A stretch of DNA of 53,704 nucleotides from Verrucomicrobiota bacterium (GCA_030834165.1 JAURFU010000006.1:1-53704); one strand, 5' to 3'; shown: positions 1 to 8,666, numbered from the stretch's first letter. Numbers and translations are program-made. Notes: generated by a model not told the origin, from the letters alone.

Positions 1-1
1 A

Positions 2-2275
2 GACCAGCAGCAGGGCAACGACTCCATCAAGATCTGCGAAGACACCGACGGCGACGGCAAGGCCGACAAGTTCACCGTCTTCGCCGACAAACTCAACATC
101 CCGACGAGCCTCGTCTCCGCCAACGGCGGCGTGATCGTCGCGCAGTCCCCGAACTTCGTCTTCCTCAAGGACACCGACGGCGACGACAAGGCCGACGTCC
201 GTCAGGTCATCATGACCGGCTGGGGCATCCGCGACACCCACGCCCAGGCCAGCAGCCTTTCCTACGGCTATGACAACTGGCTCCGGGGCGCGGTCGGTTA
301 CAGCGGCTTCGCCGGCGAAGTCGGCGGCGAGAAGAAGAATTTCGCCATGGGCAGCTACCGCTTCACCGCGGACGGCTCCCAGCTCGAGTTCCTCCACCAG
401 TTCTCCAACAACACCTGGGGCTACGGCGCCAACGCCGCCGGCGACTCCTTCGGCGGGACGGCCAACAACGCCCCGATCTTCTTCGGCGGCATCCCCGCGA
501 CCGCGTGGGCCAAGGGTTCCCGCGGCATGTCGGCCAAGAAGATCAACGTCGTCGACAAGGCCCACACGATCACCCCGAACTTCCGCCAGGTCGACGTCAT
601 GGGCGGCTACACCGCCGCCGCCGGCTCGACCTTCATCTATTCCGCCCAGCTCCCGCCCCGCCTGCAGGGCAAGGCGATGGTCTGCGAGCCGACGATGAAG
701 CTCATCGGCCTCATGGACGTGCAGCCCAACGGGGCGGGCTACGTCGCCAAGGACGCCTACAGCCTCGTCGCCAGCTCCGACGAATGGATGTCGCCGGTCT
801 TCGCCGAAGTCGGCCCCGACGGCGCCATCTGGTTCGCCGACTGGCAGAACTTCATCATCCAGCACAACCCGACGCCCAGCGTGAACCGCGGCGGTTTCGA
901 TGCCAAGACCGGCGTCGGCGGCGCGCACGAGAACGATCTCCGCGACCACTCCCGCGGCCGTATCTATCGCATCGTCTGGGACAAGCCCGGCAATGTCGCC
1001 AAGGCCGCGCAGGGCGATTCTTCCGCCGACCTCCTCGCGGGTCTCGCCGGCAGCACCCAATACGGACGCCTCCGCGCCCAGCGCCTGATCGTCGAAGGCA
1101 GGAAGGCCGACCTCGCCCCGGCCCTCCGGGACCTCGTCGTGAAGTCCTCCGCCGACGTCGCCGCCATCCACGCCCTCTGGTCCCTCCACGGGCTTGGTCA
1201 GCTCGACGCCGCGACCCATCAGGCCGCCTTGCTCTCCGCTTCGCCTGAGCTCCGCCGCAACGCGATCCGCGCCCTCGGCGCCGACGCCTCCGCCCAGAAA
1301 CTCTTCTTCGGCGCGGGTGTCGTGGCCGACAAGGCTCCGGCCACCCGCCTGGCCGCCCTCGTGAAGCTGGCCGACTTCCCGACTTCGCCGGAAGTGCAGA
1401 CGCTCGTCCGCCAGCTCGCCGCCGATCCGGCCGTGAAGTCCGACGAGTGGCTGAACGAAGCCGCCCGCCTGCTCGCCAAGAAGCACAAGACCGCCACCTA
1501 CGTCGAAGGCCCGAACCTCCTGCCTAATCCCGGCTTCGAAGACGTCGCCGCCGACAAGACGACCCCTCTCGGTTGGAAGCGCCGCGACTACGGCGCCCGT
1601 CCGGGCAACAAGGAGGCCAACTGGGGTATCGTCATCGACCCGAAGAACGTCCGCTCCGGCAAGCACGCCATGCGTGCCATCACCCGCGCCGACGCCGACA
1701 CCAGCTTCTTCGCCGACGTCGAGCTGAAGCCTAACACCGAGTATCGCCTCAGCGCCTGGATCAAGACCCACGCCCTCCGCGGCAAGGCCAGCCTCAACGA
1801 CCACATCGGCCGCGCCGAGACCGAGAAGGTCACGTCCCGCGAATCCGATTGGACCGAGGTCGAGGTCGTCTTCAACAGCGGCAAGCGCACCAAGGCCAGC
1901 ATCAACCTCCTCCACGTCGCCACCGGCGATTCGTTCTACGATGATGTCCGCCTCTCCGAACTCACCGTCGCCGGCGACGCCCCCGTCACCGCCGGTGACG
2001 CCGCCCGCGGCGCGGAGATCTTCTGGAAGCATCCCACCGCCGCCTGCGCCACCTGCCACATGGTGGGAGGGAAGGGCAGCGCCATCGGCCCCGCGCTCGA
2101 CGGCATCGCCACCCGCGCGACGCCCGCCTATATCCACGAATCCCTGGTCGAGCCGAACAAGGTCCTCGCCAAGGGCTACGAGAAACTGGGCGTCTCGCCG
2201 ATGCCCCCGATGGGACTGATCCTGAAGCCGCAGGAGCTCGAGGACGTGAAGGCCTATCTGCAGACCTTGAAGTGA
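2..2275 (+). CDS. PVC-type membrane-bound dehydrogenase with C-terminal cytochrome c (5' end missing)
   Basis: The reading frame is open from base 2, so the gene starts before the window; 757 residues are visible. The first part (to about residue 330) resembles the beta-propeller sugar/alcohol dehydrogenase-like domain of PVC exported dehydrogenases and begins with a DTDGDGKAD-type calcium loop repeated as DTDGDDKAD. A HEAT-like Ala/Leu helical stretch follows (about 345-500). Next comes a carbohydrate-binding-like beta module that opens with LLPNPGFED (about 505-660). A cytochrome c domain ends the protein, with haem motif CATCH and a likely axial Met in MPPMG near the C-terminus. Such proteins are exported and are thought to oxidise a sugar or alcohol and pass electrons to haem. 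The substrate cannot be told from sequence. Family assignment is confident, function is inference. Confidence 0.85.
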   Translation, partial: DQQQGNDSIKICEDTDGDGKADKFTVFADKLNIPTSLVSANGGVIVAQSPNFVFLKDTDGDDKADVRQVIMTGWGIRDTHAQASSLSYGYDNWLRGAVGYSGFAGEVGGEKKNFAMGSYRFTADGSQLEFLHQFSNNTWGYGANAAGDSFGGTANNAPIFFGGIPATAWAKGSRGMSAKKINVVDKAHTITPNFRQVDVMGGYTAAAGSTFIYSAQLPPRLQGKAMVCEPTMKLIGLMDVQPNGAGYVAKDAYSLVASSDEWMSPVFAEVGPDGAIWFADWQNFIIQHNPTPSVNRGGFDAKTGVGGAHENDLRDHSRGRIYRIVWDKPGNVAKAAQGDSSADLLAGLAGSTQYGRLRAQRLIVEGRKADLAPALRDLVVKSSADVAAIHALWSLHGLGQLDAATHQAALLSASPELRRNAIRALGADASAQKLFFGAGVVADKAPATRLAALVKLADFPTSPEVQTLVRQLAADPAVKSDEWLNEAARLLAKKHKTATYVEGPNLLPNPGFEDVAADKTTPLGWKRRDYGARPGNKEANWGIVIDPKNVRSGKHAMRAITRADADTSFFADVELKPNTEYRLSAWIKTHALRGKASLNDHIGRAETEKVTSRESDWTEVEVVFNSGKRTKASINLLHVATGDSFYDDVRLSELTVAGDAPVTAGDAARGAEIFWKHPTAACATCHMVGGKGSAIGPALDGIATRATPAYIHESLVEPNKVLAKGYEKLGVSPMPPMGLILKPQELEDVKAYLQTLK

Positions 2276-2337
2276 AGCCCGGCCGGCCCGCCCCAATCTG
2301 ATTGATTCGGGGCCGGGGCTATCTATCTCTTTCGCCC

Positions 2338-2835
2338 ATGTGTTCCGTCGAACTGAAGAAGCCGATGCATCCGATGGCCGTCATGGCCTCGTTGCTGGGC
2401 GTCACGCTGCTCTCCTGTGCGCTGCTCTATTTCGGCGTCCCCGGCACCGCCTTCCATGGCATGAAGTCCGGCGTGTTCTTCCCGATGCAGGTGGAGTTCG
2501 ACGACGCGCGCTTCATGGATCACCTGATCAAGTGCGACTCCAAGGAGGTGACCGCCGAGGTCCGCAAGGCGCTGGTGAAGGTCCAGCCCGACTACCCGGT
2601 CGCCAAGGCTTCGGTGTTCCTGACCAACTATCCGTCCGGTTATAAGTTCCACGTCACCTACGCCAGCTACTACGGACAGCACTTTTCCTTCAGCGGTGAG
2701 AAGTGGTTCCGACGCGGCGCGCAGGTCGGCGAGCCGACCATCGACGCCGAGATCAAGGCCAAGGACGACGCCTTTGAGAAGGCCATCCGCGACGCCATCG
2801 AGGCCTACTTCAAGTCCAAGGGAGCGCACGGCTGA
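2338..2835 (+). CDS. Small membrane-anchored protein of unknown function
   Basis: 165 residues from the ATG at 2338; an upstream TTG at 2302 in frame is a poorer start because it adds a short non-conserved-looking tail. I do not recognise the family. Residues 10-35 form one hydrophobic segment (MAVMASLLGVTLLSCALLYF), so the protein is probably anchored in the inner membrane with the rest outside. The C-terminal part is Lys/Asp/Glu-rich and looks helical (about 135-160). The gene lies 62 bp after the dehydrogenase gene and may be co-transcribed with it. No clear Shine-Dalgarno sequence precedes the ATG. Coding status is supported by length and codon pattern. Confidence 0.65.
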   Translation: MCSVELKKPMHPMAVMASLLGVTLLSCALLYFGVPGTAFHGMKSGVFFPMQVEFDDARFMDHLIKCDSKEVTAEVRKALVKVQPDYPVAKASVFLTNYPSGYKFHVTYASYYGQHFSFSGEKWFRRGAQVGEPTIDAEIKAKDDAFEKAIRDAIEAYFKSKGAHG

Positions 2836-2840
2836 GTTCA

Positions 2841-2862
2841 GGGGCAGGGGTAGGGGTAGGGG
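2841..2862 (+). repeat. G-rich tandem repeat, potential G-quadruplex
   Basis: Four GGGG runs are separated by two-base spacers (ca, ta, ta), which is the textbook pattern for a four-tetrad G-quadruplex. It starts six bases after the stop codon of the gene ending at 2835 and lies on the coding strand, so it would also be in the mRNA. Similar G-run spacers occur at 10088-10113 and 19156-19179. Role unknown; it could affect transcript ends. Confidence 0.5.
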
Positions 2863-2886
2863 TAGTCTTTGCGGCCCGCCAAGCAG

Positions 2887-2912
2887 AGAGCCTCGGATTG
2901 CTCCGAGGCTCT
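2887..2912. terminator. Hairpin terminator between convergent gene and tRNA-His
   Basis: A perfect 11-bp stem (arm agagcctcgga at 2887-2897, complementary arm 2902-2912) with a four-base loop ttgc. It lies 8 bp past the 3' end of tRNA-His (minus strand) and about 50 bp past the plus-strand gene ending at 2835, so it may stop both transcripts. There is no T-run on either side, which lowers confidence in Rho-independent action. Confidence 0.5.
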
Positions 2913-2919
2913 TGCAAAG

Positions 2920-2997
2920 TGGGGTGATTGAGGGGACTTGAACCCCCGACCCCTGGTACCACAAACCAGTGCTCTAACCAACTGAGCTACAACCACC
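2920..2997 (-). tRNA. tRNA-His (anticodon GTG)
   Basis: On the minus strand the sequence folds as a full cloverleaf: acceptor GTGGTTG paired with CAATCAC, D arm GCTC...GAGC, anticodon stem CTGGT/ACCAG around loop TTGTGGT (anticodon GTG, His), T arm with TTCAAGT, and an encoded CCA end. An extra G before the acceptor (position 2997) faces the discriminator C, the G-1:C73 pair that identifies tRNA-His. The mature acceptor-to-discriminator span is 2923-2996. Confidence 0.97.
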
Positions 2998-3027
2998 GTG
3001 CGTCCTTCCTTGGGAGGAAGGAAGTCC

Positions 3028-3056
3028 TATGCAGGGAATCTCGGGGGGATTGTCAA
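3028..3056 (-). promoter_or_regulatory. Sigma-70-type promoter for tRNA-His
   Basis: On the minus strand a perfect -35 TTGACA (3051-3056) is followed by exactly 17 bp and TGCATA (3028-3033) as a weaker -10. The predicted start would be about 24 bp before the tRNA 5' end. A short inverted repeat (tccttcct/aggaagga, 3003-3022) lies in the leader, where it could pair before tRNA processing. Confidence 0.6.
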
Positions 3057-3174
3057 ACCCGGACCCGAAGGCGGGCAAAAGCCCCGTCCCTTGCGTGGGT
3101 TTGGCTTCTCAGCCGTGTTTCCCTCCCTTTATCCTTTCCCTTTGCCCCGGCGTATCGCTTTCTAGCCTGACTCT

Positions 3175-4359
3175 ATGTCTACGTTTTCCGACCTCGGTCT
3201 GCCCGAGCCAGTCCTGCGCTCCTTAGCCGAACATGGCTACGTGACCCCGACCCCGATCCAAGCCCAGGCCATCCCGGCCATCATGGCCCGCAAGGATCTC
3301 ATCGGCGCCGCCCAGACCGGCACCGGCAAGACCGCCGCCTTCGCGCTCCCGACGCTCTCGCTCCTCGGTCCCGCCGCCGGCAAGCCCCGTTGCCTCGTGC
3401 TCGTCCCGACGCGCGAGCTCGCCGTCCAGGTCGACGAGAACTTCCAGAAATACGGCAAGCACTTCGGCACCCGCACCGCGCTCCTCTACGGCGGCGTGGG
3501 CTACGGCGCCCAGGTCAAGGCCCTCGAGGAGGGCGTCGACGTCGTCATCGCCACCCCGGGCCGCCTGCTCGACCTGCATGAGCAGAAAATCCTCGATCTG
3601 AAGTCCATCCAGATGCTGATCATGGACGAAGTCGACCGCATGCTCGACATGGGCTTCATCGAGGACGTCACCCGCATCGTCAACTACTGCCCGAAGGACC
3701 GCCAGACGCTGCTCTTCTCCGCCACGATCTCCGATGCCATCGGCCGCATCGCCGGCTGGGCGCTCCGCGACCCCGTCACGGTCGACGTCCGTACCGGCCT
3801 CGGCGCCGCCGACACGGTCGACCACGCGATCTACCCGGTCGATATCTTCCAGAAGTATGACCTGCTGCTGGCCCTGCTCAACAAGAGCGGCTACAAGTCC
3901 GTCATCGTCTTCACCCGCACCAAGCGCGACGCCGACCGCATCGCCGAGTGGATCGAAGGCCACGGCACGCCCGTCGCGACGATGCACGCCGACCGCACCC
4001 AGTCCGAACGCGCCGCCGCGCTCGCCGGTTTCAAGTCCGGTAAGTTCAGCATCATGGTGGCGACCGACATCGCTTCCCGCGGCCTCGACATCCGCGGCGT
4101 GACGCACGTCATCAACTACAACGTCCCGGAGCACGCCGAAGACTACGTCCACCGTATCGGCCGCACCGGCCGCGCTTCCGCCGAAGGCGAAGCCTTCACG
4201 CTCTACTCGCCGGACGAGATGCACCACCTGCAGCAGATCGAAGTCCTCCTCGGTCGGGGCATCGAGCGCCGTAAGCTCGAAGGTTTCCGTTACTACTCCG
4301 AACCGCAGCTGACCCCGGGCGGCCCCAAGGCCGCGGTCTCACGCAAGCGCAACCGCTGA
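3175..4359 (+). CDS. DEAD-box-family ATP-dependent RNA helicase (DEVD variant)
   Basis: 394 residues. All helicase core motifs are visible: Q-motif region (FSDLGL...PTPIQ), motif I AQTGTGKT (46-53), Ia PTRELA, Ib TPGR, motif II as DEVD (151-154) instead of DEAD, motif III SAT (182-184), motif V TDIASRGLDI and motif VI HRIGRTGR. The length is close to the minimal RhlE-like core, with only a short basic tail (KAAVSRKRNR). It should unwind short RNA duplexes in the cytoplasm, for example during ribosome assembly or RNA decay. No Shine-Dalgarno sequence precedes the ATG at 3175; the upstream bases are pyrimidine-rich. ribD follows two bases after the stop, so the two are probably co-transcribed. 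Confidence 0.93.
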   Translation: MSTFSDLGLPEPVLRSLAEHGYVTPTPIQAQAIPAIMARKDLIGAAQTGTGKTAAFALPTLSLLGPAAGKPRCLVLVPTRELAVQVDENFQKYGKHFGTRTALLYGGVGYGAQVKALEEGVDVVIATPGRLLDLHEQKILDLKSIQMLIMDEVDRMLDMGFIEDVTRIVNYCPKDRQTLLFSATISDAIGRIAGWALRDPVTVDVRTGLGAADTVDHAIYPVDIFQKYDLLLALLNKSGYKSVIVFTRTKRDADRIAEWIEGHGTPVATMHADRTQSERAAALAGFKSGKFSIMVATDIASRGLDIRGVTHVINYNVPEHAEDYVHRIGRTGRASAEGEAFTLYSPDEMHHLQQIEVLLGRGIERRKLEGFRYYSEPQLTPGGPKAAVSRKRNR

Positions 4360-4361
4360 TC

Positions 4362-5447
4362 GTGTCCGCGCCCGTCTCCGAGCCTCCGATGCGGCGAGCC
4401 CTCGAGCTCGCCCGTCAGGCTTGGGGCCGCACGCACCCCAACCCGATGGTCGGGGCGGTGGTCACGGAGGGCGGGAAGATCGTCTCCGAGGGCTTCCATG
4501 CCAAGGCCGGCGAGCCGCATGCCGAGGTGATGGCCCTCCGTGCGCTGGGCCGTAAGCCCGCCGCGGACGCCGTCCTGCACGTCACGCTTGAGCCTTGCTG
4601 CACGCATGGGAGCACGCCGCCGTGCGTGGACGCGATCCTGGCCGCCGGCCTCCGCACGGTCGTCGTGGGCGCCCGCGATCCGAATCCGGCCCATGCCGGT
4701 CATGGCCTCGAGCTGCTGCGCGCCAAGGGCGTCGCGGTCGTCGAAGGCGTGCTCGGCGAGGAGTGCGCCGAGCTGAACCTGATCTTCAACCATTGGATCG
4801 TCCGCGGCGCTCCGCTCATCGCGCTCAAGGTCGCTTCCACGTTGGACGGCAAGCTGACCTTGCCCGCGGGACAGGGCAGGGCGATCACCGGACCTCCGGC
4901 CCAGGCTTACGTGCATCGCCTGCGCCGCCTCTATCCTGCCATCGCCGTGAGCGCCGACACCGCGCTCGCCGACAATCCGCGTCTCACCGCGCGCGGCGAC
5001 GAAGGCGAGAGCTGTCCCGTGCGCTTCGTCCTGGACCGTCATTTCAAGACCGCCGGCCGGACCGGGCTCAACCTCTTCCGGGACGCGCACCGCCCGCGCA
5101 CCATCGTCGTCGGCCTCGGCGCCGCCGCCAAGAAGTCCGACCTCGCATGGTATGAGGCCGAAGGGATCAAAGTCTGGACCCTCGTCGGCGATGAAGCTTC
5201 CTTCCTCAAGGTCTGGGCGGAGCGTTGCGCCCAGGAGAAGATCGCCGGCGTGCTCGTCGAGGCCGGCCCGCGGCTCGCCACGGCCATGCTTTCGTCCGGT
5301 TCGGCGGACTACCTTTACGCGTTCGTCGCGCCGCGCTCGGGCGATCCGGCCGCGCCCGGCTGGCAGGATGGGGTGACGCTCCCGGCGGGGGTCCTCCGGA
5401 CCTCCCTGCTCGGTTCAGACGCCCTTTACCAGGGGTATCTGGGGTAA
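4362..5447 (+). CDS. ribD: Bifunctional riboflavin biosynthesis deaminase/reductase RibD
   Basis: 361 residues from a GTG start two bases after the helicase stop. The N-terminal cytidine-deaminase fold carries the zinc site: HAEVMAL (about residues 50-56) and PCCTHGSTPPC (about 78-88). The C-terminal half is the DHFR-like reductase (ALKVASTLDGKLTL, ITGPPAQAYVHRLR). RibD deaminates the pyrimidine product of GTP cyclohydrolase II and then reduces its ribose side chain, two steps towards riboflavin. No other rib genes lie in the window. Both domains look complete and the usual metal ligands are present. Confidence 0.95.
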   Translation: MSAPVSEPPMRRALELARQAWGRTHPNPMVGAVVTEGGKIVSEGFHAKAGEPHAEVMALRALGRKPAADAVLHVTLEPCCTHGSTPPCVDAILAAGLRTVVVGARDPNPAHAGHGLELLRAKGVAVVEGVLGEECAELNLIFNHWIVRGAPLIALKVASTLDGKLTLPAGQGRAITGPPAQAYVHRLRRLYPAIAVSADTALADNPRLTARGDEGESCPVRFVLDRHFKTAGRTGLNLFRDAHRPRTIVVGLGAAAKKSDLAWYEAEGIKVWTLVGDEASFLKVWAERCAQEKIAGVLVEAGPRLATAMLSSGSADYLYAFVAPRSGDPAAPGWQDGVTLPAGVLRTSLLGSDALYQGYLG

Positions 5448-5648
5448 GTCCTGCTTTCCTTTTAGAAAGTCCTCCTGGGCCGAATTAGGGGCCATTCCGC
5501 CGTCTAGGGCTGAAAGGAGAGGGTCTTTTGGCTCAATTCGGGCGCCTTGCCTGTTTTGGCTCGACTTTTCAAGAAAATCTTACATCACAGCGAGTCCGCC
5601 TCCCTGCACGCCGCAGAATGGCCCTAACCTTCACAATCCTAACTACTT

Positions 5649-6983
5649 ATGACAGAGAAAATCTTGGACCACAAGCGTAAGGAGAAGCCCTCCTTCACCT
5701 CTCTCATCGAGAAGAAGCGGGATGGCGGCGAATTCACCGCCGACGAGATCCGTCATATCGTCGACTCGATCATGGATGCGGAGATGCCGGAGGCGCAGCA
5801 GGCCGCCCTCGCGATGGCCATCTTCTTCAAGCAGATGTCCGCGCAGGAGACCGCGCTCCTCGCCGAAGAACTCCGTCTCTCGGGCGACGTCATCGACCTC
5901 GACCGCCTCACCCAGCCGAAGATCGCCAAGGTCTCGACCGGCGGCGTGGGCGACAAGACTTCCCTGGTGCTCGGACCGCTCGGCGCCGCCGCCGGCGTCA
6001 TCATGCCCGGCATGAACGGCAAGGACGAGGAGTTCTGCCTCTCGACCGTCGAGAAGCTCAGCTCGATCCCGGGCTTCAAGGGCAAGGCTACGATGGACCA
6101 GTTCCGCCAGCAGCTCGAGCGCGTGGGTTGCGCCGTGACCGAGCAGTGCCGCGAGATCGCTCCGGCCGACGACATCCTCTACACGCTCCGCCAGAAGACG
6201 GGCACGATCCCGTCCCTCCCGCTCATCACGGGCAGCATCCTCTCCAAGAAGCTCGCCGAAGGCTGCGAAGGCCTGGTGATCGACGTGAAGTGGGGCAACG
6301 GTTCCTTCATCCGCGACCTCGAGCAGGCCAAGCAGCTCGCCCGCATCGTCACCCGCGTCGCCCGCTCGCTCAACCGCAAGTGCGTGGCCCTCGTGACCGA
6401 CATCAACCAGCCCCTCGGCGACTCCGTCGGCACGGGACTGGAAGTCCTCGAAGCGGTCCGTCTCCTGAAGGGCGAAGGCCCCGAAGACCTGCAGGATCTC
6501 GTGCTCAAGCTGGGCATGGAAGTCGTCCGCCTCGCCGGCGTCGCCGGTTCGACCCTCTCCGCCAAGCAGACCGTCGAGAAGCACCTCAAGGACGGTTCCG
6601 CCCTCGAGAAGTTCAAGGCGATGGTCCGCGCCCAGGGCGGCAAGACCGACTGGATCGACGATCCCTCGAAGTTCCCGAAGGCGAAGTTCATCCGCAAGCT
6701 GCCCGCCCCGAAGCGCGGCTACGTGCACACCATCGACGCCGGCAAGATCGCCCAGGGCGTCCGCCTCCTCGCCACCCTCAAGGACGGCACGCTCGACCCG
6801 TCGGTCGGCGTCACCGAGATCCGCAAGGTCGGCACCCAGGTCAAGCAGGGTGAGCCGCTGATCATGATCCATTACAACGACGAGGCCAAGGTCGACGCCG
6901 CGCTGCCGTATTTCCGCGACGCCTACCGTCTCGCTCCGAAGCGCCCGAACATGCCCCCGCTCGTCGTCGAGCGCGTGGCCTGA
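5649..6983 (+). CDS. Thymidine/pyrimidine-nucleoside phosphorylase homologue with altered active site
   Basis: 444 residues, the usual length for DeoA, and similar to it throughout: SLIEKKRDGGEFT at the N-terminus, VSTGGVGDKTSL (95-106), IPSLPLITGSILSKKLAEG (187-205), and a C-terminal alpha/beta domain. In E. coli DeoA as I remember it, Lys84-His85-Ser86 sit in KHSTGGVGD and phosphate/base contacts lie in a SGRGLGHTGGT loop. Here the His is Val95, and the Gly-rich loop reads NGKDEEFCLST (123-133). Arg181, Ser196 and Lys200, equivalent to the other base-binding residues, are kept. It may have another nucleoside substrate or altered chemistry. No Shine-Dalgarno sequence is seen; a 201-bp spacer precedes it. 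Confidence 0.85.
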   Translation: MTEKILDHKRKEKPSFTSLIEKKRDGGEFTADEIRHIVDSIMDAEMPEAQQAALAMAIFFKQMSAQETALLAEELRLSGDVIDLDRLTQPKIAKVSTGGVGDKTSLVLGPLGAAAGVIMPGMNGKDEEFCLSTVEKLSSIPGFKGKATMDQFRQQLERVGCAVTEQCREIAPADDILYTLRQKTGTIPSLPLITGSILSKKLAEGCEGLVIDVKWGNGSFIRDLEQAKQLARIVTRVARSLNRKCVALVTDINQPLGDSVGTGLEVLEAVRLLKGEGPEDLQDLVLKLGMEVVRLAGVAGSTLSAKQTVEKHLKDGSALEKFKAMVRAQGGKTDWIDDPSKFPKAKFIRKLPAPKRGYVHTIDAGKIAQGVRLLATLKDGTLDPSVGVTEIRKVGTQVKQGEPLIMIHYNDEAKVDAALPYFRDAYRLAPKRPNMPPLVVERVA

Positions 6984-7004
6984 GCCGTCGCGCCCGGGAA
7001 AGAC

Positions 7005-7038
7005 AAGAGCCGCGGAGCGATCCGCGGCTCTTTCGTTT
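7005..7038. terminator. Bidirectional Rho-independent-like terminator
   Basis: A perfect 12-bp stem (aagagccgcgga at 7005-7016, complement 7021-7032) with loop gcga, followed by tcgttt. It lies 21 bp after the phosphorylase stop and 19 bp before the stop of the convergent dienelactone hydrolase gene, so it likely serves both. Confidence 0.75.
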
Positions 7039-7056
7039 GCAGCCTGCGCCGGCCGC

Positions 7057-7836
7057 TCAGCGGCCGAAGGCCTTCCTCAGGAACTGCTCCATCTGGGACC
7101 AGGAGTCGCGGTCGGCCTCGGCGTTGTAGGCGGCGCCCTTGGAATTGTCCGTGCCGGCGGCCTTGTGCGTGAAGCTGTGGACGGCGCCGGGATAGCTCAC
7201 GAGCTTCCAGTCGACGTCATGGGCCTTCATCTCGGCGGTGAAGGCGGCGATGTCCTTCGCGGGCACGAAAGGGTCGTCGGCCCCATGCAACGCGAGCACT
7301 TTGGCCTTGATGTTCTGGCCGTCGGCCGGGGTCGGCGAATCGAGGCCGCCATGGAAGCTGACGACGCCCTTCACCGGGGCGCCGGAGCGGGCGAGCTCGA
7401 TCACGGTCGTGCCGCCGAAGCAGTAGCCGGTCGCGGCGAGCTTGGAGGAGTCGGTGCGTTCGTCGCGGGCGAGGACGTCGAGACCGGCGTTGACGCGCGT
7501 ACGGAGCAGCGCGCGGTCGGCCTTGTATTTGCCCGCTTCCTTGCCGGCGGCCGGAGGCTGGGGGCGGACGCCTTTGCCGTAGATGTCGGCGACGAGGACG
7601 TTGTAGCCGAGCGCGGCCAGCTTGCGCGCGGCTTCCTTCTCGTGGTCGCTGATGCCGGTCCACTGGTGTACGACGAGCACGCCCGGTCGCTTGCCGGACA
7701 CGGCGTCGTCATAGGCCTGCCAGCCTTCGCAGAGGACGTCACCCGACTTATACTCCACGGCCTTCTCGACGATGGCGGCCGAGAGCGAGGCGAGGGAGCC
7801 GAAGGCGGCGAGCAGGGCGGGCAGGAGGGCTTTCAT
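7057..7836 (-). CDS. Exported dienelactone hydrolase family protein
   Basis: 259 residues from the ATG at 7836; a TTG three codons upstream is less likely. The N-terminus (MKALLPALLAAFGSLASLSA) is a typical signal peptide, so the enzyme probably acts in the periplasm. The mature part is an alpha/beta hydrolase of the dienelactone hydrolase family: the Cys nucleophile in GYCFGG (about 138), Asp in GADDPF and His in AVHSFTH form the triad. The family hydrolyses lactones or esters; the native substrate here is unknown. It is followed by lpxA's operon in the same direction but separated by 48 bp, so linkage is uncertain. Confidence 0.88.
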   Translation of the reverse strand: MKALLPALLAAFGSLASLSAAIVEKAVEYKSGDVLCEGWQAYDDAVSGKRPGVLVVHQWTGISDHEKEAARKLAALGYNVLVADIYGKGVRPQPPAAGKEAGKYKADRALLRTRVNAGLDVLARDERTDSSKLAATGYCFGGTTVIELARSGAPVKGVVSFHGGLDSPTPADGQNIKAKVLALHGADDPFVPAKDIAAFTAEMKAHDVDWKLVSYPGAVHSFTHKAAGTDNSKGAAYNAEADRDSWSQMEQFLRKAFGR

Positions 7837-7884
7837 GCGAGCCAACCTAAGCGACCCTCCCTTCGGCGCAAGCGCCTACCTGCC

Positions 7885-8661
7885 TCAGGCGAGGCCGCGC
7901 TTGGTCGACGCCGCGAAGTCCACGAAGGCCTTCACGACACGGCTCGAAGCCTCGGGCAGCGCGCGGGCCTTCTCGATGGCCTGCGTGGTGTTGAGGCCGT
8001 CGCGGTAGAAGAGGCGGTGCATCAGCTTCGCCGTGGCGATCTCCTCGTCGGTGAAGCCCGAGCGCTTCAGGCCGACGGCGTTGATCATCTTGGTCTCGCA
8101 CGGGTTGCCGTCGGCGATGACGAAAGGCGGCACGTCCTGCACGCACTTGGAGCAGGCGGCGACCATCGCGTGGTCGCCGATGCGGCAGAACTGGTGGATG
8201 CCCGCGTTCCAGCCGATGTTCACGTGGTCGCCGACGTGCACGTGGCCGGCGACGGCGGAGTGGCTGGAGATGACGAGATGGTTGCCGATCACGCAGTCAT
8301 GCGCGATGTGCGAGTAGGCCAGCAGGACGTTGTCGTCGCCGAGGATGGTCCATTCGCCTTCCTGGGTGCCAAGGTGGACGCTCACGTATTCGCGGAAGGT
8401 ATTGCGCGCGCCGACCTTCAGGCCGGGCTTGCCGGGGCGGGCCTTCAGGTCCTGCGTGCGGCCGCCGATGAAGGCGTAGGGGAAGACTTCGCACTGCGGG
8501 CCGAGCTGCGTATAGCCGTCGACCGTGGCGTGGTGGTGCAGCACGCAGCCGTCGCCCAGCGTCACGTCGCCGCCCACGTAGGCGTAGGCGCCGATGACGA
8601 CGTCCTGGCCGAGCTTGGCTCCGGCTTCGACGATCGCGGTGGGGTGGACTTGCGTGGCCAT
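7885..8661 (-). CDS. lpxA: UDP-N-acetylglucosamine acyltransferase LpxA
   Basis: 258 residues. It is dominated by left-handed beta-helix hexapeptide repeats (IVEAGAKLGQDVVIGAYAYVGGDVTLGDGC...), with the LpxA signature region AYSHIAHDCVIGNHLVISSHSAVAGHV that contains the catalytic His (HIAHDC). A helical C-terminal domain follows (EEIATAKLMHRLFYRDGLN). The enzyme adds the first acyl chain to UDP-GlcNAc in lipid A synthesis, in the cytoplasm. It lies 5 bp downstream of lpxC-fabZ, so the genes form one operon covering the first two steps of lipid A synthesis. This points to a Gram-negative envelope with lipopolysaccharide. Confidence 0.95.
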   Translation of the reverse strand: MATQVHPTAIVEAGAKLGQDVVIGAYAYVGGDVTLGDGCVLHHHATVDGYTQLGPQCEVFPYAFIGGRTQDLKARPGKPGLKVGARNTFREYVSVHLGTQEGEWTILGDDNVLLAYSHIAHDCVIGNHLVISSHSAVAGHVHVGDHVNIGWNAGIHQFCRIGDHAMVAACSKCVQDVPPFVIADGNPCETKMINAVGLKRSGFTDEEIATAKLMHRLFYRDGLNTTQAIEKARALPEASSRVVKAFVDFAASTKRGLA

Positions 8662-8666
8662 CCGGT

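Noticed and set aside
5448-5648. FMN riboswitch or other regulatory RNA between ribD and the phosphorylase
   Set aside because: No conserved RFN element sequence blocks were recognised; the region would in any case be downstream of ribD. Only weak promoter-like sites are visible.
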